NCBI RefSeq assembly: GCF_031877795.1
Contig: NC_133943.1
Span: 11,463,001-11,527,000, forward strand
Direction of reading: 5' to 3'
DNA: 64,000 nucleotides
Origin: Strix aluco
Taxonomy: Eukaryota > Chordata > Aves > Strigiformes > Strigidae
Shown: positions 23,193-35,600 of the stretch, in pieces
Position numbering within the stretch: position 1 is the stretch's first letter
How the letters are laid out: every line of letters starts with the position of its first letter
Notes under the pieces: model-generated
Databases searched by the model: none
What the model was told of the DNA's origin: nothing
Seen by the model: the letters and a program-made list of their open reading frames with translations, nothing else
Translations under genes and position numbers: made by a program

Positions 23193-26100
23193 CTGTGTAG
23201 AATAAACACAGTAAACCCCCAAGGAGGTAAGTAATCCTTCACCAAAAAGGTAGTGCTTAAAAAACTGCCAAAGTAAAGTAAAGACAAAAATTTTCCCCCA
23301 AAGTGATTATTCCTCATGCTGGAATATATAGCAATTTTCTTCCTCTGTCATCTTTCATCAAACAAAAAGCCACAGATGCTACAGAACAGAGTTCCTGCAA
23401 AAACCTTTTTTGGCTCAGTTACATTTTGTTGCCTTTTTTCCTCACTACCGAGACCACAGGCTCTATAGACATATGAAAAGAAAAGCCTGCCTAATTGGAA
23501 ATAATGACTAGCATACTGCTGGGTATACAAGAGAGAAACAATCTTTATGACTAATATAACAGAGCCAATAAATTCTAAAAATGTCTCAGGCAAGCATCTC
23601 AAAATAATAATTTCAGAATAGGCAGTAATACTGTTTCAGCGATACCTCCTCCTTTTCTTAAGAGATTAATCCATCCAGCATCAGATAAGATTATATCAAT
23701 CACTCACATAGCAACATCTAGTGGTAGAGGGATTACAGCAAGCATGCTAACCGTCCAGCAGCAGAGGAAGGGAACAGACTTCCCCAAAAAAACAAATTAA
23801 AAATTGTGCCAAATTCAGAGTTGCCTAATAAAAATATCTTCTCTATTAATTTCAAGTAAGGCACATGTTGAAATTGGTCCAATTTATCTACTGGTAATTT
23901 TACCAGTTTAGTAGTTTCTATAGACACGTTGTTACTTCAGATGTATATTTAAAGGCTTTTCCGAGCCTCATATCCTGCTTAATCCTGCATTTTTTAACAA
24001 CGTAAGGAAAAACTGAACTGTAGAAAAGCAAGCAGCTTAACAGGAACATCAGTATCTATACACTAAAAGTATGACAAAAGATTCACAAAATAAGCAACAG
24101 GAAGTAAAAAAGAACAATGTTATATCAAAAACAATAAAAAAAATCCATGGTATCAAACCTTAGTATCCAATGTAACTACACTGTCTTCAAGGATGCTGCT
24201 TTCTTACTGTCTTGCTTGCCTGCAAGATCCCTACCCTTACATAAAAAAAGTCTCTTTAACAAAAAAGCAGCATTAGAGGAACATAATTAAAAAACTGAAC
24301 CATCATACTTGTACAGTTTTTCAGCATTATCAGTTACAATATATTTGTTTCTTTGAGCAGAATTCTTCACTCAGCATCGTTCCTAAATCAGACTTTGGTG
24401 CAATCTAGTCAGGCTATGTTTATTCTCTCATTTTGAAAAACAAATAGTGAAGTAAAAGTGTTCGTCTAGAGCGGAGCTAAGCTCAGAACCCTCCTCCCAC
24501 CAGCACATGACAGCATCCCCGTGATTATTCCTACTTTCAGATAGTATCTCAGCTATTTTGTTATATTCAGCATATATACCATCAGACTGTGGTAAGAACA
24601 GACACTATGCAAAAAAGTCTTTACTTATCAGAACATACTGCTTTTTAAATAGCAGCTAGAATATAAAGACCAACAATTACAAGTCCAGCTACACCCAAGT
24701 TCTCAGTGAAACCATGCTACCACTGCCAAAGCAGGCCATTCCTTGTAGGGCCCTGTGTCGAATAAGAGCCAGTTCCTTCTGAGAAAATTTTCTTTCTGCT
24801 CCAAAACTTCCAGGGAACTCTTTTTCTTATCTTACAGTGACATTTAAAGTTAAGTTTGTGTCCAGGGCAACGTGCCTCAACAAACCCCGTCTCCCTTCAC
24901 CCAGCAAAGGCCACACTGCAGCAGAACTAGTCCTTCCTATGCTGTTAAATGTGGTATGAACAACTAGTTTGCTTTTCAACCTGGCCTGATCTAGGAGAAA
25001 GGGCCTGTTCTTTAAAACAAATAAGCCATGTTCTCATATACAAAGAAAGAGGCGAGAAGGATATAATCTTTAATACCAATCTACACCTGAATGTATCTTT
25101 CTTTCTTTCCATACAGAGCAGCAGAGATTGATGCCTTTTTCAACAGAACATCAGATTAATACTTTGACGTCAACACCAGACCACCACCACCAGCAGCTGC
25201 ATTCACATGGGAGACTGGCAAAGTTCTGCCACTGCATAATATAAATGGGAAAGAAAGGAGATGTTTGCTGCTTCTTTTCAGGTTATTCTGTTATGTTTTT
25301 GTTAGAACAGGTACCTCAAGCCATTCCCCTGTGTTTCATACACAACTAGGAAAGGGGGGTGAAACTTAATCTGTACTGATGCTGACTTCAGTAACAACCG
25401 ACCAACGTTTCCAAGTGTGGAGACCAGGGAGCTTCTGGATCATTTACAAATCCTCAAAACAAAGGATTAAATGTTCAAAATACTTTTACCATCTCAAAGA
25501 CTGGCATGATCTTTTAGCTATAAATTTACAGCACCATTTAAGAATGACAGTGTATGTCCTCCCAGGTCAAAGCAGTATATCAGCTAATCTGATTGTTCCC
25601 ATAATTATCTTTATATTTCATTCTTGACATTTTATAATACTAATATTTAAATGTGATTTGAATCCTATTAGGATCTAGTCAAGTATTCTACAACGTAAGA
25701 TTTTTCTTAGTAGCTCTATGGAGGGGGGAAACATGATGAGGCCATAAAAAGAAAGACACTGCCTCAGGGAGCTGCACAATCTAGGCACGCTTCACGCTCC
25801 CAACACAGCAGACCTACTTCCAACTGCTTTCTAAATTTCCCAGAATTGTCAAGATCTTCATTAAAAGATTCCCGGTGTTCACAGTTAACTACCAGTATTT
25901 TTTCATAAACTGGTAAATAAAGATGTATAGTAGAAGTCAGCGACACATATGGAAGTACAGATGTAAAATTTGAACTCGCTGTGAAGGAAAGTAACTTTGT
26001 AGACTGTAGCTGAAGCCCCATTCTTACAGAATTTATCAATACTGGCACTCTCAGCCCAAGACTGAGTTAGAACAGTACAGTTGTTATGTTATCTATAATG

Positions 26101-29100
26101 AATACAGATTTGAATGAACTGAAAGATCGATGGCAGAACTCAAGAACAGCAGTATAAGAATTACTGAAGATAAATACAGCAGGAATTTCTACTTCAGGAC
26201 AATTTTCACTAATGTCTTACGTCAGCCCTTCTCAAATGCAGAGATACAGAGGTGAAATCCTGTAGTTGCTTCACAGCAACTGAACCGCAGGTGGAATACA
26301 CAGCCCGAGGCACCGGGCAGGGTGCCGCCACTCCTTTTGGCAGCAGCCTGCAGTTAAATCAGATTAAGGTGATTAAGGAGCCAGTCCCTGACTTGGTTCT
26401 GTGTCTGCAGATTCTTAAGTCACATCAGCACGGAGCTGCGCCCCTGCTCCTGGGAGAAGGCTCGCTCCCTCGCTTGGGCGTGAGGAAGGGCAAGACATCT
26501 CAGGAACTGCTATGTTCATCTAACATTTAAGGATCTGGGGTACTGATGGAGGCATGCATATATACATTGGTTAAAATCCCCATCAGTCATCAATAAGTAA
26601 CCAAAACCTGTTCTATAGAGTTAATAATTCATAAATCTAATTACAAATCCTAATAAAAATCCTCTACATTTATATTTACTTCTTGAAAATGCACATTTAT
26701 GATAGTTTAATAGTGGTCCCAAGACACCCGGGAAGACTGAACTTCAAACAAATGGCAGGCTCATTACATGACATTACTGATGCAGCAGCACATTTAAATT
26801 GGCAGACAGCTGGACCTAAACTCAAAACATGCAGCATTAAGGAGAGGCATGGCAGTTACCGCACACATGACGCTTCCTTAGGCTAGTAGAAGACCCTTCT
26901 GCGACAATACATTATCTCCAAAGAAGCTCCTATAAGAGAAAAACCTAAACCGCCAGCCTTCAGCTTGACAACTCTGAAAGTCTTCCTCAGTCACCTGTAT
27001 GAATCATTTGTACTGTAGCTATAACTAAAGTTGCTATTTCTGTCTCAATTCAGATGTGTATTTTGTACAATTTGAAAAGCACAGAGCGTCGCTATACCAT
27101 TTTGTTGATTGTACAGTGCTTATTATCACAGCAGCTAAATGCCTGTTATAAATACATCACATGAACAATTACACTTTTCATGATGGCGACTGCATCACAC
27201 AGCACGGTTTGTCAAAGTTACATTTTTGATGCAGATAAAAAACCAGCATCTCACGAGAGCCTGTCAATACTAAACCTACAAACTTGGGCTAAAACATTCA
27301 AAATGCCAAACTCTGAATTTCAGAGAATGCACAAAAACTATGCCACATATTTTAAAAGAACCATTATGTACTATGCAGTGTTTGCCGTATCTGGACATTT
27401 CATGAAGTACTACAGTTAGAGATGCAAGAAGTTCTCCTACGCTTCTCTTAAAACTTTTTTTCCTTTCACAGTTTGTGCCAATTTGTTTCCTATTACAGAA
27501 CATACTCTGCTCAGTGCAGTCTTCAAGTGGAGAATGTATTTTTCTTAGTTTTGTTTCTGAGTGTAATGTTCTTCTTGTGTTTTTTAATTTTTTTTCCTTC
27601 TTTCTACATGATTCTTCAATTATTAGCCCGTTTACTTTTCTCCGCCACTACAAAGACACTAAGTTTTCTTTTGTGGGTTTTTTTTTGGTAGCAGGTGAGC
27701 AAAGACACTCTTGTAAAAGGTCTTCCTCTGCTTCCATCCACCATAGCCTCATTCATGTGCTCATCCAAAGAAGCCAAGTCCCTCTACCTTCTCAGTGATG
27801 TATTTGTGTTAAAATGCCAGTATAAGCCTCTAAGACATTATGCCCTTTGCTTTCTCTATCCGGAGAGTAAACAACATCTGCTTAAGACACCCAGATCCTA
27901 AGTTTGATGGAGCATTGCCATGTAAAAGAACTGAAGATAGGAAGACTGTTTCACTTCTTTTAAGCCTCTGCCCTTCAGGAGAGGGAAACTGCTACTTCAC
28001 TGTCTTCGTTCCCTTTCCTCTGCTGACCTTCCCTCCCCCTCCCCACCTTATTTTTCTAATCCTACTTGCCCACAGCAGGCAGATTTCAAGATCTGGAAGT
28101 GATACCACTAAACAGAAGCTCTGGTCTCCAATCACACACGCAACACCTCAGGTAAAAGAGCTGATGAATTACCAAAAAAAATACAGCACTACATTCTTTG
28201 TTTGAATGAATACCCCTACACGTCAACGCCAGCTACCCAGCTTTGGAGGGGTATTCCACTTCAGCACGACTGCGTAAGCAAACAGGCAGATGCCAGTAAC
28301 TGATCATCATGCAAGAGGCAGAAGAAAAAAAGTTTGGTTTTTTTTAAAGAACAAACAACGGTTTGCATCTGCATATTTTATAACTATACTCAGAATAATA
28401 TATTCCTACTAGAAGTGCTAGCTTTTCTGTATATCCTGGAAAAAAGACTAAGATTTTATTATTATTTTAGTGCCAAGAGTGGGATGTGCAGCACGTTAAA
28501 CTTATTAGAACCCTACTAACACACTTCAATTAATTTAAAAAACTTTTTATAGTTAAAATATGAATTGCATAAACCTTTATTAAAATACCATGGTAGAGTT
28601 ACGAGAGTTGTTTGCACAAGAGAATTAGCAGTAAGACTAACATTCAGATTTTTTTTTTGAGCCAGAGATTTCCCCTGAAGCAGAGTGTGGCCAAAGCAAA
28701 GACAGGAAACAAAAGCAAAACTAGACAATTTAGTTTACAATCTCCAGCAATATTCTACATTCCTACACGATGGTTGTTTCTAGATTTTCTGACGGTGCAA
28801 AGTCTTTCAGGGTAAGAAAAAAATTTATTCTATAGTTCCCAGAAAAAACCCTCTTATGATGAAGGGAATAATACAATCTAGTCTACTCTTCATACTGTAA
28901 AATTATGTTTTGCTATACTTTTGTTAGAAATGGGTGGGTTATCAGTACAGCATACATCAGAGCCAGCAACAAATCAGAAAAATGCATCAGTCAAAACAGT
29001 AAAAAAAAAAGACCTTAAGAGTTCAAAAACAGAAGGGAGATTTTTTTTTTTAAAAAAAAAATAATAATATAACCAGGGAAATGATTATAGCAAGGTCTAA

Positions 29101-30900
29101 ACCTTAAAATCTACGATTTTCAGAAAACGATTGGCTTGACTTTCAAGCCAATGCCAACTTTCAAACATGTCTTATGAAATACCAAATATCCTTATCAAAC
29201 TTATTTTAAACCATCATTTAATTAGGCTTCACAAACCACACTGCATGGGCATGCAAGTCATAGGAATCTAAAGCAGTTTGTTCCCTTATTTATACCACAC
29301 TATCAGTCTATTAGTCGGACAGAAGCTTCTATTTATTCCTTATTAATTCCTGCCAACACTGAAGGGACTTCAAACCTTTGTCCTTCAAAAAGTTCTTTTG
29401 CCACTCTCATTATTTAAAAAAAAATCACGGTAAGGACGTTCAATGGCTTGATGCCTCTGCTGCAGATTCCTCTTATCAGTTAACACTTCCATCAAACACC
29501 GAACAATTCTTTCTTTGCTCTGGTAAACTACTGGCTACAAAGCACAGTAGGAGGTCTCCGAGTTATTATTCACACCTCTAAAAAGTACTATCACTGAGAA
29601 ACCTTTCCTGCTAAAACAATCGGCCAATATTTCCCACAGAAATTCTGACTTCTCGTTTAACTTAAAATCGACCAAGTTTCTAAAGCACCTGGGTCTGCCC
29701 CTCTATAACTCTTACTATGAAAACATAAGTGTAATAACAACAATTAACCCTCCCCACAAGGATGCTTAGAAACACTTGGTGAAGCGACCTTAGGCCAAAA
29801 GTCTTTTTTATCACCATGTTTAAAGCATTTTAAAGTGTCTGAAAGATAGTGTCAGAATCAGATCCTGTTTTGCAGGTTATGTATTGCATGATTTTAACAA
29901 GTTACCCTCAAGTGGCAACAACATAAAGACTATACTTCCCTTAAACGCCAAGTTAACACTTCAGCTGGCATAGCTGAATGACTGAAACCGTTCAGCCTGT
30001 TGCATAGAGAAGCCTGAAAAAGAGCATGTGTTTTGTACCGGAGCGTGACACAGTGAATTCTGGTCATTAAATTATCTTTGATATCTGATCAGTTACACTA
30101 GACGATGCCCTGAGAAGCACTGTGGGGGCTGGCCTCGCCATGCCGCGCGGTTGTGTTAAACCGCTGCCAACTCCCAGGGATGAGATTAGGGCAGGGCAGT
30201 AATACCGCGGGCATCGTTACATAAAAACCGTCCAGGCTGTGGACCTTCAGGGCGGAGGGGAAATAAAGTTCAGGCTTCGGACCTTGGTGCCACGAGGGAC
30301 TTTCGGCAAGCTGCCCCCGCCTCAAAGCCTGCGTGAACTTAATCCAGACCTGGAAAAGTGTCGAAGGCCTGGGGGGGGGGGGGGGTGGGTGGGGAAGGTG
30401 GTGCCGAAAACCAGAGACACACCCGGGGGCAGCTCCTAAGGCGGCCCAGGGAAGTTATCGATATTTTCTAAGTGAAGTCTGGAGGGAATGGCTCACAGCA
30501 GGAGGCGGGAACGCGCCCAGTCCTCCTCTCGGAGCGGGACCACCTGTGTACGGGCACCGCCTACCCCCGCGGGCCGGGCACCGGCTGCTGATCGGGTTCA
30601 GCCGCGCCGGCGGACCCCGGTGGCCTGACCCCCAGAAGCGACGGACTCCCTAGGGCAAAGCGCTCCGGGAGGACGGGGCCGCGGGCACCCTCCGCAGTCA
30701 GCGACACCGCTCCGGCCCCCGCCCCTCCCGCGGGCAGCTCTCGCCCGGCCCGGGCGGCCCCGGCCCACACCGCGCCCCCGCCCCTGACCCACTAACACAC
30801 CTCCCAGCCAACATGGCCGCCCCGCCAGCCAGCACGGAGCGCAGCCTAGCCCGGCCGCCACCACCCCGCCCCGCCCTCCCCGCCCGCTCAGTGGCTCGCT
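23193..30900 (-). other. CREBRF 5' intron (about 7-9 kb)
   Basis: A long AT-rich intron between the CpG-island first exon(s) and the exon carrying the start codon. It holds no open frame with a family resemblance, and I see no identifiable transposon. One or more untranslated exons could be hidden here. Confidence 0.5.
30371..30394 (+). repeat. Poly-G tract
   Basis: Fifteen consecutive G, then TGGGTGGGG on the plus strand. It can form a G-quadruplex. It is C-rich on the transcribed CREBRF sense strand, near the edge of the CpG island. Confidence 0.9.
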
Positions 30901-32315
30901 CCTCAGCCACGCGCGCTACCATTCGCCGCCGCCCACGCCGCTCACCTGCCCAGCGGCCCTTTCAAGCTAGGGTGAGGCGACATGTAAACAAACCCCCTTC
31001 CGCCGCTCCGGAGGGGACCGGCCGCGGCCCCGGCCCCCCCCCCGAGCAGCAGCAGCCGAGCCGCGCCCACCCGCGGGGCACCGGCAGCCCGCGCCGGCCT
31101 TTCCCACCCCCGTCCCGGCGTGGCGGGAAGGGCGCGGAGGGCTCCCCGGGCCCGCGGGAGGCAGCCCCCGCCCTGCGGCCCCCGCGGCCTCCCCCAGGCG
31201 CACCCCCCGCTGCCCGGGGAAGCTTCTTCGCAAGGGGCCGGGGCTGCCGCTCACCGTTCGCCGGTGAAGCTCCATACCCCCCCACCCCGGCCCAGTCAGT
31301 TACATAAAACCCCGTGCCAGAGCGGGGACAGTCCCTCCCGCCGCCCTGCCCCACCACTCGCACACGGTCCGCCGGCCCGGGACCCCTCTCCGCCTCCTCT
31401 GGCCTCTCCACGGACTGGAGCCGTCCCGCTGCACACCAGCACGCCCCAGGCAGAGAAACCCCCCCCACCCAGGGGTCACCCCCTGGCCGTCCCGAGCATT
31501 CAAACAGGTCGAAAGCAGAGGAGACGACTACGAGCCTGAAAAGCAACAGAGCGCTGGGACCGGCCCCAAGAGCGGCAGCGCCGACGGCACCGGCGCCTCG
31601 TAGCAGGGCAGCCGAGCAACCCCTTCACCCGCACAACCAGCACGACCGGTCTCCCCCAGCAGGACGGCGCTTTCGTTTCCCTGGCGCTCGCTGCGAGACT
31701 CGCCTTCCTTGTAAAGGCACGGGCCGCGCCTGACGGATGGAGGTTGGAACAGACGCCGACAACTCTCCGCTAAGCTCGCGCTCCATCCCCTGCCCAGCCT
31801 GCCGCGTCCCTCCGCAGCCCCTCTCGCCGCGCCCTCAAGCCCCATGGGTGCTGCCCCCCGCCCCCAGCCATCGGGCCCGAAACCTCAGCTCTGGGAGCCG
31901 GACACCCCCCCGCGCACAGCTGCTCTCCCGCAGCACCGGCAGCCACACCCCCCAGCGGAGTGAGGGGAGCGGAGGGGGCGGCGGGCTCCTGCCGCTTCGC
32001 TCCCCTCCTGCCCGCTGGGCACCATCCCCGTTCTCTCCGCCTCGGTGCCCGGGAGCCGGGCAGACACACCCCTTCCCGCGCCCCGCAGCCCCCTGCCCGG
32101 CACACACACACTAACACCCCCTCCTCCCCGCCGGGACGTCCTCCGCCCGCCACCGCCCCTCCAGCGGAGCGGCGGGCCGGCAGCCACGGCCCCGCGGGCG
32201 GCCCCGGGGCGCCCCCGCAGCCCCCCACGCTGCCCTCCCGCCTCCCCGGGGCGCAACCGCCGGCCGGGGCCGCTGCCAGGCTCGGCCGCCGCCGCCCCCC
32301 GCGGCCCGCACTCAC

Positions 32316-32430
32316 CGGGCGGCCGGGGCTCAGCAGGGGGCGCCGCCCCGCGCGCTCCGGCCCGGACCCTCCATGCGGCTTCGGGGTTTGTTTTGTTTAT
32401 GTCCCTTCCTGACGGGTTCCCGGAAATCGC
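32316..32430 (-). other. CREBRF: Probable CREBRF non-coding exon 1
   Basis: The minus-strand donor CGCCCG/GTGAGTGCGG fixes the 3' edge at 32316. The 5' edge is not visible and I place it near 32430 from the promoter motifs. The exon contains a complete 14-residue upstream open reading frame. Confidence 0.5.
32330..32374 (-). CDS. Upstream ORF in the probable CREBRF 5'UTR
   Basis: ATG at 32372-32374 and TGA at 32330-32332 encode MEGPGRSARGGAPC. It closes 14 nt before the exon-1 donor. The +4 base is G, but -3 is C, so the start context is moderate. If the exon assignment is right, ribosomes would meet it before the CREBRF ATG, which is a common way of tuning stress-response genes. Its translation is inference. 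Confidence 0.35.
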   Translation of the reverse strand: MEGPGRSARGGAPC

Positions 32431-32445
32431 GTGACTCGCCCCCCT

Positions 32446-32451
32446 CACGTG
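32446..32451. promoter_or_regulatory. E-box CACGTG
   Basis: TCACGTGGGG in the CREBRF promoter, close to the presumed start. It is one of two CACGTG sites within 120 bp. Confidence 0.6.
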
Positions 32452-32496
32452 GGGAGGGCGGGAAAAGGGGGGGTGGGGGGGGAAGGGCCGCGCCAG

Positions 32497-32527
32497 CCAA
32501 TCGCCGGCCACCGCCCCGCCGGCCAAT
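32497..32527 (+). promoter_or_regulatory. Pair of CCAAT boxes
   Basis: CCAAT at 32497-32501 and 32523-32527 on the plus strand, so ATTGG on the CREBRF strand. NF-Y acts in either orientation. The spacing suits a CREBRF start near 32430 and also a plus-strand start near 32620. Confidence 0.65.
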
Positions 32528-32555
32528 GGAGCGCCGCCCCGGCGGGGCCTCCCCC

Positions 32556-32565
32556 GTCACGTGAC
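32556..32565. promoter_or_regulatory. GTCACGTGAC palindrome (CLEAR-type site)
   Basis: A perfect match to the CLEAR consensus bound by the MiT/TFE factors TFEB, TFE3 and MITF, and also to USF-type E-boxes. It lies between the CCAAT pair and the TATA-like box. The match is exact, but binding is inference. Confidence 0.65.
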
Positions 32566-32586
32566 GGCGGCGAGGCGCGCGGGCGG

Positions 32587-32594
32587 TATTTAAG
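32587..32594 (+). promoter_or_regulatory. TATA-like box facing away from CREBRF
   Basis: TATTTAAG on the plus strand, preceded by GC boxes, CCAAT boxes and the E-box. It would direct a start near 32618 on the plus strand, antisense to CREBRF and running toward the ATP6V0E1 3' end. Confidence 0.4.
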
Positions 32595-32639
32595 GCGGGC
32601 TGGCGGCAGCGCCCCGCCGAGCTGCGCCGGTCCTGTCGC

Positions 32640-35600
32640 CTACTCGCAGGGTTCATCCATTCACCTTCCACCCGCGGCTTTGCACGGTTCTGCAGGCTGT
32701 AGCTACACCCACGGCCACCCTCCACAGTGACAGGTGGTTGGCCTCCATCACTTAAGACACAACTGGAGAAATTACTTAAAAAAAAAAAAAAAAGACCCAG
32801 CCATTCTTATCTTACTATTTGTAAAGATGATTATTTCTTGTATCATTTAGACGACTTTTTGCATTTCACCCCTCTGTGGTTACAAAACTTCTTTCCATTG
32901 GACCTAAACCCCATCATGCCCAACAATACAAAGGAAAAAACAGTTTTTTGCCCCAGAGACTTTGTAACATATGATTCTGGAAACAAGGGACCAGCCACCC
33001 ACCTCCAACAACTAACTTAAAGCCTTTCACATGAGGAAAATGCTTCCATGATTTCCAGTAGAGGAGAAGCAAACTTCCATAAACTCTTCCGACAATCTCC
33101 TTTGAGGGGCACAGATGCAGATATTTGAATTTCCTAAACGATGCGAACAGAAGAAGTTAAAAGCATTTGAAACAACCCTGACCCAAACACTTGCTCTACG
33201 TGCTGCCGATGTTTATGACTTAAAGTCTTCAAGACTTGACTACAGAGTCTGTTTCCTTAATCTTCCTCACTTGTTACTTTACCCCAAAATATCCATACAC
33301 AGAGAGCAGACTCAGACCACCTCTCCATTTCAAGGACCAGCAAACCTCCTTCATATAGACTTTAACATTTTGTGTTCTCTTCTGTTGTTACAAAACCAAG
33401 AGGAAACTATTAAAGGCTTTGATACCTGCATTGTTTGTTAAACACCAGGGGCTGAAGCTGTGTGCTCTAATTTCCTGCAGTCATGCAAAAAAAAAATTTA
33501 TCTGAAGCAGTGTTAATTCCTGGCACACATGGAGCAGGCCATTCCATAATCACGATGCAGACAGTAGGTCACACAACATTCAGCAGAACAGAAACAAACC
33601 ATTATTTTTTCAACTTCTTCAATCATGCTACCTGGCATCTGTTTCAGAGAAAATACTAACCATTTGGACAGGATTCTTTATCTGTAAAGCACCTAAATAA
33701 AAACTGAACTATGGCTTGTTTGCCCAGGCTTTGAATAGCTCTTTATATTCAATTCACCAACAGTGAAACACATCATGTGAACTGTTTTACTTCTCTTCTA
33801 CAATGAGTGATAGCTTAGAACCTAAAATAGAAAGCTTGTTAAAGAAAGTGATAATACCAACACACCAGTATCACTGTTTGTCACTGGATGTCTTCTTTTT
33901 TGATGTCTCACTTTAGAGTAAATATGTCAGGCAGATCAATATACTTTAAAAACTGTTACATATTCAAAATTGCCAATGATGTCTTGAAGCATTCCTTTTT
34001 GTCTTGACATCTTCTTGATGTCAACATATATTATCCTCCACACACTTTTAAAAAACCCAGCCAAACAACAACCTAAGCTTTTATAAGATGATTTGGTTTC
34101 TAATTTTCTTAGGAATTATTTGCCACAAACTATATGGTATACAGCTTCTTGCATGTTAAAATACAGCTCCCAGTAGTAGGTGAAAAAAATCCACTATTCC
34201 AGTCCCAACAGCCACTATGCTTATTTGTAATAATGGACATGTTGTTATTTCTTTTGCAATTCAGGCCATCCCATTTTCGATCACTGCAAGTTACAGCATT
34301 TTGACAGGATCTCACAATTCCCGTATAGCAATGAGTACTATCCAACTGAACAAGTTAACAGTGCTATCCAAAAGGAGCAAGGAAGAAAACGAATCACTCC
34401 GTTATGTCCTTGTGCATAAACACAATAAACAGTAACAATAAATTGCAATTATTCCTTACTGTGTTTTATCTGGACATGATGTAAGCAGGTAAGAAAGTAT
34501 ACATGAAGACTCCCGTGCATGCAGCAGTATTTATATCCTCTGAAGTTATTCCTCAGCAAATGACTTACTAGATTCATTTCCAACCCCACGGACTCAGCTG
34601 ACATTGAGAAGCCTCAGCAATCTTTCATCTCTGGCCTACACTGTCATGTGTTTTATCAGCTCTGCAAGTGTCAAAAGTCAGTATAAAACAACCACTACAC
34701 TTCCTGTTCAATTCAAATGGATTGTTACTATATGTATCCTCCAAAAAGGCCACGGAGTATATCAATCTCTATCAAAATTACTATTTATGCTTAATTCAGA
34801 CTAGCCATGTTATCTCTGCTACTGAGTCCTCCTAGTATCATCGAGAATGGAGAGCTCACGGAGAAGAGGCTCTCGAGCTAAGCATTCACTTCTTCCTGCA
34901 GACCTTTCAGTAATTTCAGATTGCAAACTTAGTCCTATTTTAGAACTACCTGAGAGGTCTTCATACAGGCAGCAAGCGTGCTCATCACACTATATGACTT
35001 TATTACAGTTTATCCACATCATCTATGTTTCCTCAGCTCAACTCCTCTGGCCAACCGTTGTCTGATTAAAACTACAGAAAGGCATGTCATAACAGTTAAA
35101 CATGGCACGAGAGCATTTTGTATAAAGCAGAGGATAAGTTTTATTTCCAGGCATGAGAAATTTAAGACCGAATTTCCCTAGATTACAACTAAGCTTAAAA
35201 AATAAATGCCACCAACATGTGGCACCACCTTTTTTCCTCTCCTCATACAGTTTCATTGCACACATTTTTTTTCAAGTGCAGTCAAACAGAACAGCAACAG
35301 ACAACCTAAGACCTGTAATATATATACAGTGTTTCTACGGAGTGAGTAACATGAACAGGAAAGCTGACTCTATGACCCATAAAAACTTTAGAAATTTTCA
35401 TCACATCTGAAGTTAACAGACAAAAATTTACAGTACTGAAGAAGAGTATAAACTGCATTAGGCACACTGTTGAATGGTGTAGGAGGAAAAATACAGGGCT
35501 TCGAACAAGCCATTTGAAGCACAATAGAAAGGTTAAGGCATTAATGCAGGCTTGGTATCCAACCAACTATGTTAAGGGCATCTTTGGGTCAGTGGAGTTT

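Larger units (their letters stand above)
30480..32640. promoter_or_regulatory. CREBRF: CREBRF CpG-island promoter
   Basis: About 2 kb of very GC-rich, CpG-dense DNA at the 5' end of CREBRF. Several good minus-strand donors lie in it: CCCG/GTGAGTG ending an exon at 32316, AACG/GTGAGC near 31252, and GCAG/GTGAGC ending at 30946. This suggests alternative non-coding first exons. The main start probably lies near 32400-32440, given CCAAT boxes 60-100 bp upstream. The long open frames on both strands here are composition artefacts. Confidence 0.75.

Noticed and set aside
30813-32725. Many open frames of 100-213 codons in the CREBRF island
   Set aside because: Same composition effect. All frames and both strands are open, with Pro/Arg/Gly-rich products and no conserved motif.
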